Part shown: piece after piece, positions 33,278 to 42,621 of the stretch
How positions within the stretch are numbered: position 1 is the first letter of the stretch
Layout of the letters: the number at the start of each line of letters is the position of its first letter
Assembly (NCBI RefSeq): GCF_051175565.1
Contig: NZ_CP195105.1
Span: 2,914,001-2,978,000, forward strand
From: Daejeonia sp002484105
GTDB taxonomy: Bacteria > Bacteroidota > Bacteroidia > Flavobacteriales > Weeksellaceae
Direction of reading: 5' to 3'
DNA length: 64,000 nucleotides
Program-made: the position numbers and the translations under genes
Notes under the pieces: model-generated
The model's database searches: none
Seen by the model: the letters and a program-made list of their open reading frames with translations, nothing else
What the model was told of the DNA's origin: nothing

Positions 33278-35017
33278 ATGAAACTAAAACTACTGTTACT
33301 AAGCCTTTTGACATCGGCTTTTATGCTTGCCCAGCAGGCACCATCCTATTACAGCAACATTGATTTTACTGCAACAGGAAATACCATGAAAAGCCAGCTG
33401 GCAGCACTGATTACCAGCACCCATAAAACCAAGATCTCGTATGATGATCTCAAAACACTTTACAAAACAAGTGATGCCGATCCCGATAAGTCTGGAAACA
33501 TTCTACTGATCTATGGTTCTGTTAATACTACCGACAACAGCGAAAAACGCCAGCGCAGCAGAAGCTACAGCGGAAGCTGGAACAGAGAGCATGTATACGC
33601 AAAATCCAAAGGCACCCCCAATCTTGGAACTTCCGGTCCCGGTTCTGACGGACATCACCTGAGACCTGCTGACATCTCGCTGAACAGCGAAAGAGGAAGC
33701 CTGTCCTTCACTGACGGCGCAGGTGCAACAGCAGGCAAAACCAATGGCGGATGGTTTCCCGGAGACGAATGGAAAGGAGATGTGGCCAGAATTCTTATGT
33801 ATATGTATGTACGCTATGGCAATCAGTGTCTACCGAAAAATATTACTTCCGGCCCCAGTACATATTCCTCCGATTTTCCTGATGTCCTCCTGAAATGGAA
33901 TATTGAAGATCCGGTATCTGCATTTGAAGTCCAGAGAAACAATGTTACCGCCTCATGGCAGGGCAACCGTAATCCCTTTATTGACAATCCATACCTTGCC
34001 ACCGTAATATGGGGTGGTCCCAATGCTGAAAACAAATGGCCGGAATCTTTTGGACAAGCAGGCACTCCAGATACAGAAAAACCCACCACACCTGCAAATC
34101 TTACTGCAACGGCAACCACATCCTCTTCCGTTTCCCTTTCCTGGACTGCCGCTACAGACAATATTGCGGTAACGGCCTATGAAGTGTACGCCGACGAAAA
34201 TCTGAAAACGACAGTCAATACAACTTCTGCTACCGTTTCAGGACTTACTCCTGCTACAACATATAGTTTTTATGTCATTGCCAGAGATGCCGCCGGAAAC
34301 AAATCTGACATCAGCAATACAATACAGGCTACTACAGATGAAGGATCCGGAAACGGAGACGGTGGCACTTCATGCGGCACAGAAACTTTCGAAAATATGC
34401 CGGAAAGCAAGTCAAACTACGAAACCAGAACATGGATCAGCAATAATGTTACATGGACAGCCACGCAGGCAAGAACGGACCTGCAACTGGACGGCCGGGC
34501 ACTTTGCATGAAAGGCACCCTGACATCCTCCACAATTTCCGGAGGAGTCGGCAGCCTTACCCTAACAACCTATCTCCCTTACAGTGATTCGGCAGGAGAA
34601 ATGACTTTGCTGATCAACGGCATTGAAAAAGGGAAAATTCCGTTTTCTAAAAAAACCGAGACCTTCACCATATCTGATATTAATGTTGAAGGCAATGCTG
34701 TAATCGAGATCAGGAACCAGTCCGGAAGAGTTGTGATGGATAACCTCACCTGGACATGCTACCAAAGCAGCCTGGGAACCAATGACAATAAAACTTCCGG
34801 AAAACTGAAAGTATATCCAAATCCCGTCAAAAATGGGGAATTCGTCATCGCAGGCATCAGAAAAAGTACCGACATCACCATTTACAACCTTAATGGACAG
34901 ATGGTACAGACTATAAAAGGTGTTTCCGATAAGAGCAAAGTACTGCTGAAAAAACTTCCTAAAGGAGTCTATATTGTAAAAACACCAGAAGAAACCACAA
35001 AAATCATAGTAGAATAA
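33278..35017 (+). CDS. T9SS-secreted endonuclease I family nuclease with fibronectin type III domain
   Basis: 579 residues. Signal peptide MKLKLLLLSLLTSAFMLAQ, endonuclease I domain with NREHVYAKSKG (about residue 101) and GSDGHHLRPADISLN, then RNPFIDNPYLATVIW. A fibronectin type III domain follows (about 264-352, from EKPTTPANLTATAT to ISNTIQATT), then a beta-sandwich module of about 140 residues, and a T9SS sorting domain (about 505-579, VYPNPVKNGEFV, KKLPKGVYIVKT). Longer than its neighbour at 31598 because of the added domains; the two likely arose by duplication. Probably a surface or secreted nuclease. Confidence 0.88.
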   Translation: MKLKLLLLSLLTSAFMLAQQAPSYYSNIDFTATGNTMKSQLAALITSTHKTKISYDDLKTLYKTSDADPDKSGNILLIYGSVNTTDNSEKRQRSRSYSGSWNREHVYAKSKGTPNLGTSGPGSDGHHLRPADISLNSERGSLSFTDGAGATAGKTNGGWFPGDEWKGDVARILMYMYVRYGNQCLPKNITSGPSTYSSDFPDVLLKWNIEDPVSAFEVQRNNVTASWQGNRNPFIDNPYLATVIWGGPNAENKWPESFGQAGTPDTEKPTTPANLTATATTSSSVSLSWTAATDNIAVTAYEVYADENLKTTVNTTSATVSGLTPATTYSFYVIARDAAGNKSDISNTIQATTDEGSGNGDGGTSCGTETFENMPESKSNYETRTWISNNVTWTATQARTDLQLDGRALCMKGTLTSSTISGGVGSLTLTTYLPYSDSAGEMTLLINGIEKGKIPFSKKTETFTISDINVEGNAVIEIRNQSGRVVMDNLTWTCYQSSLGTNDNKTSGKLKVYPNPVKNGEFVIAGIRKSTDITIYNLNGQMVQTIKGVSDKSKVLLKKLPKGVYIVKTPEETTKIIVE

Positions 35018-35032
35018 CCTGTTATTCTTAAG

Positions 35033-35064
35033 AAAAAAGGCTGTAATTGTTCAGCCTTTTTTTT
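35033..35064 (+). terminator. Terminator after the second nuclease gene
   Basis: AAAAAAGGCTG and CAGCCTTTTTT pair across TAATTGTT, an 11-bp stem with a T-run. Its T-run merges with the -7 box of aroE (TATTTTTG, 35064-35071). Confidence 0.85.
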
Positions 35065-35071
35065 ATTTTTG
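35064..35071 (+). promoter_or_regulatory. -7 box for aroE
   Basis: TATTTTTG matches TAnnTTTG and ends 5 nt before the aroE ATG at 35077, so the transcript would have almost no leader. Confidence 0.5.
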
Positions 35072-35076
35072 ATCCT

Positions 35077-35802
35077 ATGAAAAATACGAAATTCGGATTG
35101 GTAGGAAAAAACATATCTTACTCTTTTTCCCAAAAATATTTTACCGAAAAATTTTCACGACTTTTCCTGAAAGATTACCGCTACGACGTTTTTGACCTCA
35201 GCGATATCAGCAAGGTTCAGGAATTGCTTCGCCGGAATGATTTGAGAGGTTTCAATGTAACCATTCCTTACAAAGAGCAGATTATTCCCTTTCTCGATGA
35301 ACTAAGTGAAGAGGCCGCAAAAATAGGCGCCGTCAACACCGTTTTAATGAAAAACGGGAAAGCCACCGGATACAACACCGATGCCTTCGGATTTGAGAAA
35401 ACACTGCTGCTCCACAGAAAAGAACATCATAAAAAAGCACTTATCCTTGGCGATGGCGGTGCTGCAAAAGCAGTGAAATATGTAATGGACAAAAACAATA
35501 TTCCCTTTTGTACCGTTTCGAGAAAATCAGACTGTAACTTTGAAAACCTGACAGCGCAAATGGTCAGCGAGCACCAAATCATCGTCCAGTGTACGCCTGT
35601 GGGAACCTTTCCCAATACCGAAGACTCCGTTCCGTTTCCCTTCGAAGCATTAACGGAAAACCATCTGGTAATTGATCTCATTTATAATCCGGAGTATACC
35701 GCATTTATCCGTAATGCCTCCCAAAATGGCGCAAAATGCACCAACGGATACTTCATGCTCGAGCAACAGGCAGAAAAAGCATGGGAAATTTGGAATTTCT
35801 AA
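35077..35802 (+). CDS. aroE: Shikimate dehydrogenase
   Basis: 241 residues from the ATG at 35077. An in-frame start 30 nt upstream would lie in the terminator and -7 box. The substrate site is YSFSQKYF and TIPYKEQIIPFLDELS with the catalytic Lys; Asp of the pair lies in NTDAFGF. The NADP-binding loop is LGDGGAAKAVKYV. It reduces 3-dehydroshikimate to shikimate. Slightly shorter than E. coli AroE, as usual in Bacteroidota. Its own promoter box precedes it. Confidence 0.92.
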   Translation: MKNTKFGLVGKNISYSFSQKYFTEKFSRLFLKDYRYDVFDLSDISKVQELLRRNDLRGFNVTIPYKEQIIPFLDELSEEAAKIGAVNTVLMKNGKATGYNTDAFGFEKTLLLHRKEHHKKALILGDGGAAKAVKYVMDKNNIPFCTVSRKSDCNFENLTAQMVSEHQIIVQCTPVGTFPNTEDSVPFPFEALTENHLVIDLIYNPEYTAFIRNASQNGAKCTNGYFMLEQQAEKAWEIWNF

Positions 35803-35880
35803 AAAAAATCTGTTAATTTAGTGCGGTATTTATTAATATTGTAGGAACTTTCACCACGATATGTGGAAAATATAATTGCT

Positions 35881-37710
35881 ATGACACCAGAAAACAGTCC
35901 TTTGGAAAACGAAGAAAAAAATTTGGAACAGGAAACACCGTCTGCAAACACCCCTGCACCTGCCGAGAATGCTCCTGAAGAAACACTGCCCCATCCTGAA
36001 CAGCATAAAGAAGAGGAAAGCGAAGAGGAGGAAGCAACAGAAGACATAAGTGGGTTTTCCGTTTCAGAAATCCTCCACAAACTGGAGGAAATCGTCAACA
36101 AAACAGACGCTGGCGCACTGGCAAAAAAATTCAGCCATCTGAGACAGGAAGCAGTACATCAGATTTCGGACGAAACCGAAGAAAAGAAAAAAGAATATCT
36201 TGCCGAGGGCAACAGTGAAGAAAACTTCCATTGGGAACATCCACTACTTGCCAAACTTTCCGGGCTGACGAATATCTTTAAGGAAAAACTCGAAAATTTC
36301 CATAAAAAACTGGAAGAGGAACAGCAGGCCAACAAGGTAAAAAGACTTGAAATCATCGAAAAGCTCAAGAACTTATATACCAACTCCACCACCGACACCA
36401 ACCTCTTCCGCGAGATCAGAAAAATAAAAGAAGAATGGGCAAGTGCCGGGCAGGTTGCCAAAAACGAATTCCGGATTCTCAACAATAACTATTTTCATCA
36501 TCTTAATCAGTTCTATTCACTTCTTGACCTGAATAAAGAATATCTGGAACAGGAATATGAACATAACCTGGAAAAAAGAAAACAGATTATTGCCCGCGCA
36601 AAAGAACTGAAAACAGAACCCGTTATCCAGAAAGCACTGAATGAGTTGCAGTATCTGCACAAACTCTGGAAAGAAGAAGCAGAGCCGGTGGCTGAAGAAT
36701 TCCGGGAAAGTACATGGGAAGAATTCAAGGAAATATCCAACGAAATTCATGAAAGAAAAGCAGAACTCGTTGTACAGGTTGAAAAACTTCAGAATGAAAA
36801 TCTGGAAAAGAAAAACAACATTATTGCCCAGATTCGCAAGATTGCAGAAGAAGGCAAGGATGTATCCCACAGCTATTGGCAAAACGCTATCAGAAAAGTA
36901 GAAGACCTGAGAACTGAATTTCTGAAAACTGGAAGCGTACCAAGAAAACTATCTAACCAAAACTGGAACGATTTCAAGCAAACCCTGCGGGATTTCAACA
37001 GCAGAAAAAACAATTTTTACAAAAACCTGAAAGAAAACCAGCTGAACAATCTGGAAGAAAAACTGAAACTCATACAGACCGCAAAAGACAACATGCATTC
37101 TGAAGACTGGGAAACAGCTGTGCCACTCTTCAAAAAACTTCAGGACGACTGGAAGAAAATAGGACATGTGCCGAGAAATAATGCCAACAAAATCTGGGAC
37201 GAATTTCGCGATGCCTGCAATACCTTCTTCGGAAACTTCCGGGAGAAAACCAATGCCGCTGCAGACAATTGGAAGGAAAATTTCAAACAGAAAAAAGCCC
37301 TGCTCGAACAACTGAAAACCGTAACCGATGAAGAAGGCAGCGTGGAGAGTATCGAGAAAATAAAAAATGCATGGAACATTATCGGTAAAGTACCGAGAGA
37401 CAAAATGTCCATCAATAAAGAATTCAACCAGGTACTTCGCGACAAACTCCGCCTGAACAAAATCAATGAATTTGACCTGAAAGATGAAGGCCTGAGCGAA
37501 GACAAACTTACCGACAAAGCCCGTAAAATCAAAAACCAGATCGCCGACCTGGAAGGTGAAGTATCCAAACTGGAAAACAACCTCGGTTTCTTCAGCAATC
37601 CATCCAGAGAAAATCCGCTGCTGAAAGACACCTTCAATAAAATTGACGAAAAGAAAGAACAAATCGAATCCCTGAAAAACAGCCTTCACAATATCATCAA
37701 CGGAGATTAA
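35881..37710 (+). CDS. DUF349 domain protein
   Basis: About 609 residues from the ATG at 35881; a GTG at 35863 is the alternative. The N-terminus (about 1-60) is Glu/Pro-rich and disordered. The rest is almost wholly helical with repeated DUF349 units (PF03993): recurrent W-K/E and VPR motifs (EEWASAGQVAKNEF, TGSVPRKLSNQNWNDF, DDWKKIGHVPRNN, NAWNIIGKVPRDK), each about 70-80 residues. Predicted cytoplasmic coiled structure, function unknown. Sits between aroE and a small secreted protein gene that follows after 14 nt, so it may share a transcript. Confidence 0.85.
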   Translation: MTPENSPLENEEKNLEQETPSANTPAPAENAPEETLPHPEQHKEEESEEEEATEDISGFSVSEILHKLEEIVNKTDAGALAKKFSHLRQEAVHQISDETEEKKKEYLAEGNSEENFHWEHPLLAKLSGLTNIFKEKLENFHKKLEEEQQANKVKRLEIIEKLKNLYTNSTTDTNLFREIRKIKEEWASAGQVAKNEFRILNNNYFHHLNQFYSLLDLNKEYLEQEYEHNLEKRKQIIARAKELKTEPVIQKALNELQYLHKLWKEEAEPVAEEFRESTWEEFKEISNEIHERKAELVVQVEKLQNENLEKKNNIIAQIRKIAEEGKDVSHSYWQNAIRKVEDLRTEFLKTGSVPRKLSNQNWNDFKQTLRDFNSRKNNFYKNLKENQLNNLEEKLKLIQTAKDNMHSEDWETAVPLFKKLQDDWKKIGHVPRNNANKIWDEFRDACNTFFGNFREKTNAAADNWKENFKQKKALLEQLKTVTDEEGSVESIEKIKNAWNIIGKVPRDKMSINKEFNQVLRDKLRLNKINEFDLKDEGLSEDKLTDKARKIKNQIADLEGEVSKLENNLGFFSNPSRENPLLKDTFNKIDEKKEQIESLKNSLHNIINGD

Positions 37711-37724
37711 AAAATATATTTCGT

Positions 37725-38309
37725 ATGAAGAAAACCCTGATGATACTGCTGTTCTGCAGTATCAAAATGATTTTCGCACAGGAAAACGCACGAGACTATC
37801 TCTCGACCGGAGATTCTTTTATACTGGACAATACTGAATTTTTCCTGAACTGGTCTGCCAAAAAATCCAAAATCCTCACTGTGGAACAATATCTCCCTCG
37901 TGATGAAAAGATTGAAGATTTCACTCATCTTGTGATGTACAATTTTTTCAATCATGATATTGATATGGAATTTGCAGCACGCCAGAAAATTGAAAGCCTT
38001 CAGAAAAGTACAAAAGATGACAAATATGCGATCATTAATATGGCTGAAAGCCCTGATGGAAAAGAGTATGTCATTGATTATTCTGTGTCTTCCGATCCGG
38101 GAGCCAAAGTACCTTTTCTGGAATACAATATCTACCGCTTCAAAAAATCAGACCGTATGCCAAACAAGCCTCTGTTGATTTTTTCCTATACCAAGCGCTA
38201 CTATGGTGAAGATCTGAAGGCGGCAAAAAAACTCATTTCCAGGGAAAGAGACGCTATGCTGACAGAAGTAATCAGCTTCCAGATTCCGGAAATCAAACCG
38301 GTTGATTAA
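37725..38309 (+). CDS. Secreted hypothetical protein
   Basis: 194 residues with signal peptide MKKTLMILLFCSIKMIFAQ. The mature part is a mixed alpha/beta domain with FFNHDIDMEFAARQKIESLQ and YSVSSDPGAKVPFLEYNIYRF. No family recognised. It starts 14 nt after the DUF349 gene and ends 9 nt before ribD, so all three are likely co-transcribed. Envelope location is inferred from the signal peptide. Confidence 0.75.
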   Translation: MKKTLMILLFCSIKMIFAQENARDYLSTGDSFILDNTEFFLNWSAKKSKILTVEQYLPRDEKIEDFTHLVMYNFFNHDIDMEFAARQKIESLQKSTKDDKYAIINMAESPDGKEYVIDYSVSSDPGAKVPFLEYNIYRFKKSDRMPNKPLLIFSYTKRYYGEDLKAAKKLISRERDAMLTEVISFQIPEIKPVD

Positions 38310-38318
38310 CGTCGCAGT

Positions 38319-39353
38319 ATGAACCACGAAATCTATATGAGGCGCTGCATAGAGCTCGCCCGAAAAGCTTTTGGCAATACCTACCCCAATCCTATGGTGG
38401 GCAGCGTCATTGTCCATAACGGAAAGATTATCGGGGAAGGCTATCATCACCAAGCCGGCGGGCCTCATGCAGAAGTGAATGCCATCCTCTCGGTAAAAAC
38501 CCCTTCTCTGCTTCCCGAATCTACGATTTATGTATCACTCGAGCCCTGTGCCCATTATGGGAAAACACCTCCCTGCGCACTTAAAGTCAGGGAAACAGGT
38601 TTCAGAAAAGTGGTGATCGGCACGCTGGATTCCCATGATAAAGTGAACGGAAAAGGCAAACATATCCTGGAAGAAGCCGGAATTGAAGTCATCTCCGGAG
38701 TTCTTGAAAGCGAATGTCAAAGACTTAACAAAAGATTTTTCACTTTTCACCAGAAAAAAAGACCGTATATCATCCTGAAATGGGCGGTTTCTGCAGATGG
38801 TTTTATGGATAAAAATAACAAACCTTATCCCATCGGAAATTCACTTACCAGACAGTTTGTCCATCAGATGCGCAGCGAAGAGCATGCAATACTGGTCGGG
38901 ACACGGACGGCACTTCATGACAATCCGAGCCTTACAACAAGAGAAATCACGGGAAGAAATCCTGTACGGATTCTGATTGACCGCCAGCTGAAAGTTCCCG
39001 AAAATTTCAATATTTTCAATTCCGAAGCTCCGACATTTGTCTTTAATTCCGTGAAAAATGAAGATCGGCGAAATATCCGCTTTATCAAAACCGATGAAGA
39101 TGAAGATTTCCTGCAGGGAATGATAAAAAAGCTTTACGAAAACGACATACAGTCCGTTCTTGTAGAAGGCGGAAGAGAAACACTCAACTCATTTGTCCGG
39201 AAAAATCTCTGGGACGAAGCTGTCGTTATTACAAATCCCGGTCTTTTTCTCGAAAACGGAACCCCTGCTCCGGATTTTGATTTTACTGCTGAAAAAACAG
39301 TTCGTTTCCGTGACAATGCGGTTCAGTTTTTCAGAAACAAAGCTTCTATGTAA
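38319..39353 (+). CDS. ribD: Bifunctional riboflavin biosynthesis deaminase/reductase
   Basis: 344 residues. The N-terminal deaminase (about 1-145) has the zinc site GGPHAEVNAIL and EPCAHYGKTPPC; the C-terminal reductase (about 148-344) has ILKWAVSADGFM, ILVGTRTALHDNP and VLVEGGRETLNSF. It deaminates and then reduces the pyrimidine intermediate in flavin synthesis. Length is normal. 9 nt after the preceding secreted-protein gene. Confidence 0.94.
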   Translation: MNHEIYMRRCIELARKAFGNTYPNPMVGSVIVHNGKIIGEGYHHQAGGPHAEVNAILSVKTPSLLPESTIYVSLEPCAHYGKTPPCALKVRETGFRKVVIGTLDSHDKVNGKGKHILEEAGIEVISGVLESECQRLNKRFFTFHQKKRPYIILKWAVSADGFMDKNNKPYPIGNSLTRQFVHQMRSEEHAILVGTRTALHDNPSLTTREITGRNPVRILIDRQLKVPENFNIFNSEAPTFVFNSVKNEDRRNIRFIKTDEDEDFLQGMIKKLYENDIQSVLVEGGRETLNSFVRKNLWDEAVVITNPGLFLENGTPAPDFDFTAEKTVRFRDNAVQFFRNKASM

Positions 39354-39365
39354 ATTTGCAGCATC

Positions 39366-39971
39366 TTGGAATTTGTCTACCATACCATTCGCCAGAAAAC
39401 AGAAAATATTCTTCTGAAAGAAAAAGGAAGCAAATTTATCGGTTTTGCATATCCTGTAGCTTCAGAGGAAGACGTTCGTATCCGTCTGGACGAAATCGTT
39501 CATGCCCATCCGAAAGCGACGCATCACTGCTATGCCTACCGGCTGGGACTGAATGGTGAACACTACCGTGCCAATGATGATGGTGAACCTTCCGGCAGCG
39601 CCGGACTCCCCATCTACAATCAGCTTCTGGCGCATCAAATCACCAATGTTCTCGTCGTCGTGGTGCGTTATTTTGGTGGAACCAAACTCGGTGTAGGTGG
39701 TCTGGTAAAAACCTATAAAGAATCTGCCAAACTCACTCTGGACACTACGGAAATCGTCACACGGGAGCTACAGGCTACATTCCATATAATCTTTGATTAT
39801 CCACAACAGAACACAGTATTCACGCTACTGAGCAAAAACGATGCAAAAATTCTGGATTTTGAAGCCTCAGAAAAATGCCACATAAAAGCACAAATCAAGC
39901 GTTCACAAAAAGAAAACATCTCGGAACAGATGTCCGGGATGCATTATCTTTCATTTCAATTTGAGGAGTAA
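39366..39971 (+). CDS. YigZ family (IMPACT/UPF0029) protein
   Basis: 201 residues from a TTG at 39366, 12 nt after ribD. The UPF0029 core has THHCYAYRLG, DDGEPSGSAGLPIYNQL and VVVVRYFGGTKLGVGGLVKTY, followed by a ferredoxin-like C-terminal domain (about 130-201). E. coli YigZ is an IMPACT homologue of uncertain function; the family is tied to translation control in eukaryotes. A TAAATTTG box at 39352-39359 overlaps the ribD stop, giving this gene its own possible promoter. Convergent with the metallopeptidase. Confidence 0.87.
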   Translation: MEFVYHTIRQKTENILLKEKGSKFIGFAYPVASEEDVRIRLDEIVHAHPKATHHCYAYRLGLNGEHYRANDDGEPSGSAGLPIYNQLLAHQITNVLVVVVRYFGGTKLGVGGLVKTYKESAKLTLDTTEIVTRELQATFHIIFDYPQQNTVFTLLSKNDAKILDFEASEKCHIKAQIKRSQKENISEQMSGMHYLSFQFEE

Positions 39972-39988
39972 ATGTTCCTGTTTTCAGA

Positions 39989-40675
39989 CTAATCTCTCCT
40001 GCCACTGAGCATCGAGGCAAAGTAAATTAACTGTGCAAGTGATCCCAAAGCGGCCACGACATAGGTTCTGGCTGCCCATTTAAGCGAATCTTCAGCACCA
40101 GAATATTCTTCAGAAGTTACCGTTCCTGAAGCTTTCAGCCATTTTAAGGCTCTTGCACTTGCATCATATTCCACCGGAAGGGTGACAAAGGCAAAAAGCG
40201 TGGTAACGGCAAAAAGTGCCACACCAATAGCCAGCAGGGTTTTGTTTCCGCTGGAAGCCATCACCATAATACCTGCAAGCAGAACAAACTGCAAGAGGCG
40301 GGACGAAATATTCACCATCGGAACCATTTTAGAACGCAGATTCAGCATAGAATATCCCACGGCATGCTGCACGGCGTGTCCACACTCGTGTGCCGCAACA
40401 GCAGCCGCTGCGGCGTTGCGCTGCATATAGACCTCTTCCGAAAGGTTAACGGTTTTGTCGAGCGGATTATAATGGTCTGTGAGCTGCCCGGGAACAGAAA
40501 TTACCTGCACATCGTGAATACCGTTGTCGCGCAGCATCTTTTCGGCTACTTCCTTTCCGGAAAGACCATTTCGGAGATATACTTTGGAATAATGGGCAAA
40601 TTTCGATTTCAACCGGTTCTGTACCAGAAGGCTGACAATAAAAACAATACCGATAATTAAATAATAACCTGACAT
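39989..40675 (-). CDS. Zinc metallopeptidase, YugP family
   Basis: 228 residues (PF04298). HExxH is in AAHECGHAVQHAVG. Transmembrane segments: N-terminal YYLIIGIVFIVSLLVQN, FVLLAGIMVMASSG, LLAIGVALFAVTTLFAFVTLPVEYDASARALKWL and the C-terminal helix. The EYDAS motif supplies a third metal ligand. Integral inner-membrane protease of unknown substrate. Monocistronic. Confidence 0.87.
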   Translation of the reverse strand: MSGYYLIIGIVFIVSLLVQNRLKSKFAHYSKVYLRNGLSGKEVAEKMLRDNGIHDVQVISVPGQLTDHYNPLDKTVNLSEEVYMQRNAAAAAVAAHECGHAVQHAVGYSMLNLRSKMVPMVNISSRLLQFVLLAGIMVMASSGNKTLLAIGVALFAVTTLFAFVTLPVEYDASARALKWLKASGTVTSEEYSGAEDSLKWAARTYVVAALGSLAQLIYFASMLSGRRD

Positions 40676-40745
40676 TTTTTCAATTTCTTTTTATATAATT
40701 TCTATCTTCTTTTGTACCCCTTATTCAATAAAAATTATGCCAAAC

Positions 40746-40778
40746 TTGCGCATATCAGTGCCTTTTCAGTTATATTTG
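40746..40778 (+). promoter_or_regulatory. Promoter for the GNAT-like gene
   Basis: TTG (40746-40748), 22-nt gap, then TATATTTG (40771-40778). The ATG at 40794 follows after 15 nt, which supports that start over an upstream ATG. Confidence 0.65.
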
Positions 40779-40793
40779 TATTTTCGGAATATT

Positions 40794-41936
40794 ATGGCAA
40801 ATATCAGCATAAAAAAAGTTCAGAATACGGCAGATCTGTTGGAGTTCATCAAATTCCCGATGGCTCTGTATCAGGGCAACAGCCACTATGTACCACCTTT
40901 GATAAATGATGAGAAAGACATCTGGAATCCTAAAGAAAATCCGGCACTTGCCTACAGCCAGGCCGAGCAGTTTATTGCTTATAAAGATGGAAAAGCTGCT
41001 GGCAGGATTGCGGTAATGATCAACCATAAAGAAGAACAGGAACTTGGCATCCGAAAGGTTCGTTTCGGATGGCTGGATTTTGTTGATGACCTTGAAGTTT
41101 CCCACGCACTGCTGACCCAAGCAGTAAAATATGCACGCGAACATCAGATTGACAAAATCGAAGGTCCGATGGGATTTACCAATCTGGACAAAGCCGGAAT
41201 GCTGACCATGGGTTTTGACCGTCTGGCTACAATGATTGGCCTTTATAATAACCCTTATTACCCTGAACATCTCGAAAAACTAGGTCTGAAAAAAGAAAAG
41301 GAATGGGTAGAATATGAGATCAATTTCCCTGAACAACTCCCTGAAAAAATCATTAAATTCAACCAACTGATTTCTGAAAAATACAAACTTAAAGTACTGA
41401 ATTTCAAAAGAAAAAAAGATATACTCCCCTTGGTAGAGCCCATGTTCAGACTTCTGGACGAAACCTACAAAAATCTTTCCACCTACACCCCCATTACCGA
41501 CGAGCAGATCAGGACGTATAAGGAAAAATATTTTGGGTTCATCAACAAAGATTTTATTATCTGTATCGAGAACGAAAAACATGAACTGATTTCGTTTGCC
41601 ATCACCATGCCGTCTTATTCTAGGGCTTTGCAAAAGGCCAACGGCAGGATTTTCCCTTGGGGATGGTATCATTTTCTGCAGGCAGGCAGGCACAATGACC
41701 GCGCTAATTTTTACCTGATTGGCATCCATCCGGAATATCAGAGACGCGGCGTAACATCCATCATCTTTAAAGAAATCTACGAGGTGTTCCGCAAGAAAGG
41801 CGTACGCTATCTTGAGACCAACCCCGAACTGGAAGAAAACAAAAACATCCAGCTGCTGTGGCAGGATTACGGTCCGGTAAACCACAAACGCAGAAGAACT
41901 TACAGCATCAACACTCAAGACTGGAAAGACTCATGA
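40794..41936 (+). CDS. GNAT-like acyltransferase family protein
   Basis: 380 residues from the ATG at 40794. The N-terminal half (SHYVPPLINDEKDIWNP, QFIAYKDGKAAGRIAVMIN, EGPMGFTNLDKAGML) and the C-terminal half with the acetyl-CoA loop region IGIHPEYQRRGVTSIIFKEIYEVF look like a two-domain GNAT. It resembles flavobacterial proteins labelled GTP cyclohydrolase or N-acetyltransferase; the acceptor is unknown. Cytoplasmic. Its TGA overlaps the start of the next gene (ATGA). Confidence 0.75.
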   Translation: MANISIKKVQNTADLLEFIKFPMALYQGNSHYVPPLINDEKDIWNPKENPALAYSQAEQFIAYKDGKAAGRIAVMINHKEEQELGIRKVRFGWLDFVDDLEVSHALLTQAVKYAREHQIDKIEGPMGFTNLDKAGMLTMGFDRLATMIGLYNNPYYPEHLEKLGLKKEKEWVEYEINFPEQLPEKIIKFNQLISEKYKLKVLNFKRKKDILPLVEPMFRLLDETYKNLSTYTPITDEQIRTYKEKYFGFINKDFIICIENEKHELISFAITMPSYSRALQKANGRIFPWGWYHFLQAGRHNDRANFYLIGIHPEYQRRGVTSIIFKEIYEVFRKKGVRYLETNPELEENKNIQLLWQDYGPVNHKRRRTYSINTQDWKDS

Positions 41937-42109
41937 AAAACCATCTGATTTTCTACGGTATATTGATAACAGCCTTCATTTTGTACAACTTTTTCTTCGA
42001 AATCAGGGATCCACGGACGAACACTGCTGTAAACATCCTTTTTGCCGCCGTCATCTTCGGTTATATTTCCTATATGGCATATGTACTGCTGAAGAAAATG
42101 AAAAAATAA
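41933..42109 (+). CDS. Small two-helix membrane protein
   Basis: 58 residues. Two hydrophobic helices (IFYGILITAFILYNFFF and VNILFAAVIFGYISYMAYVLL) joined by RDPRTNTA, ending with a Lys-rich tail. ATG overlaps the upstream TGA by 4 nt, so it is translated together with the GNAT-like gene. No family recognised. Confidence 0.7.
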   Translation: MKNHLIFYGILITAFILYNFFFEIRDPRTNTAVNILFAAVIFGYISYMAYVLLKKMKK

Positions 42110-42198
42110 TTTAATTTTTAACGATTCTAAATTAGAGCAAATCCTCTTCTATTTTTATAATTTCACGGGCTAAATTTTATCTTTCATTAGTAAAATGG

Positions 42199-42206
42199 TA
42201 AATTTG
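42199..42206 (+). promoter_or_regulatory. -7 box for the nuo operon
   Basis: TAAATTTG, 25 nt before the nuoA ATG. AAGGAG (42219-42225 region) lies 7 nt before the ATG, an unusually good Shine-Dalgarno for Bacteroidota. No perfect TTG at -33. Confidence 0.7.
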
Positions 42207-42231
42207 CATTTGGATAAAAAAGGAGTTAGAA

Positions 42232-42597
42232 ATGAATTTGCCAGAAAATTATATCCCCATTCTCATACAAGCAGTAGTTGGTTCTTCCTTTGTTCTGCTT
42301 TCCATACTGGGAACCCATTACCTGGGACCTAAAAAATCATCAAAAAAGAAAAGAGAAAATTTTGAATGCGGTTACGAAATTGAAGGTAACGCCAGAACAC
42401 CGTATTCGGTAAAATACTTTCTGACGGCAATTCTTTTTGTCCTTTTTGATATTGAAATTGTATTCTTTTATCCTTATGCTGTGAATTTCCGGGAATTCGG
42501 ATTTCAGGGATTCGCTGCTGTACTGACGTTCGTGGCGGTATTCTTCATCGCCTTTTTCTACGTCTGGAAGCGCGGCGCTCTCGATTGGGATAAATAA
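42232..42597 (+). CDS. nuoA: NADH-quinone oxidoreductase subunit A
   Basis: 121 residues, three transmembrane helices. FECGYEIEGNARTPYSVKYFLTAILFVLFDIEI with the conserved Cys-Gly loop, and the final helix, are diagnostic. Part of the membrane arm of complex I at the quinone-site junction. First gene of the nuo operon; 24 nt before nuoB. Confidence 0.95.
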   Translation: MNLPENYIPILIQAVVGSSFVLLSILGTHYLGPKKSSKKKRENFECGYEIEGNARTPYSVKYFLTAILFVLFDIEIVFFYPYAVNFREFGFQGFAAVLTFVAVFFIAFFYVWKRGALDWDK

Positions 42598-42621
42598 TCA
42601 TTAACCTCAGAACAGAAAAAC

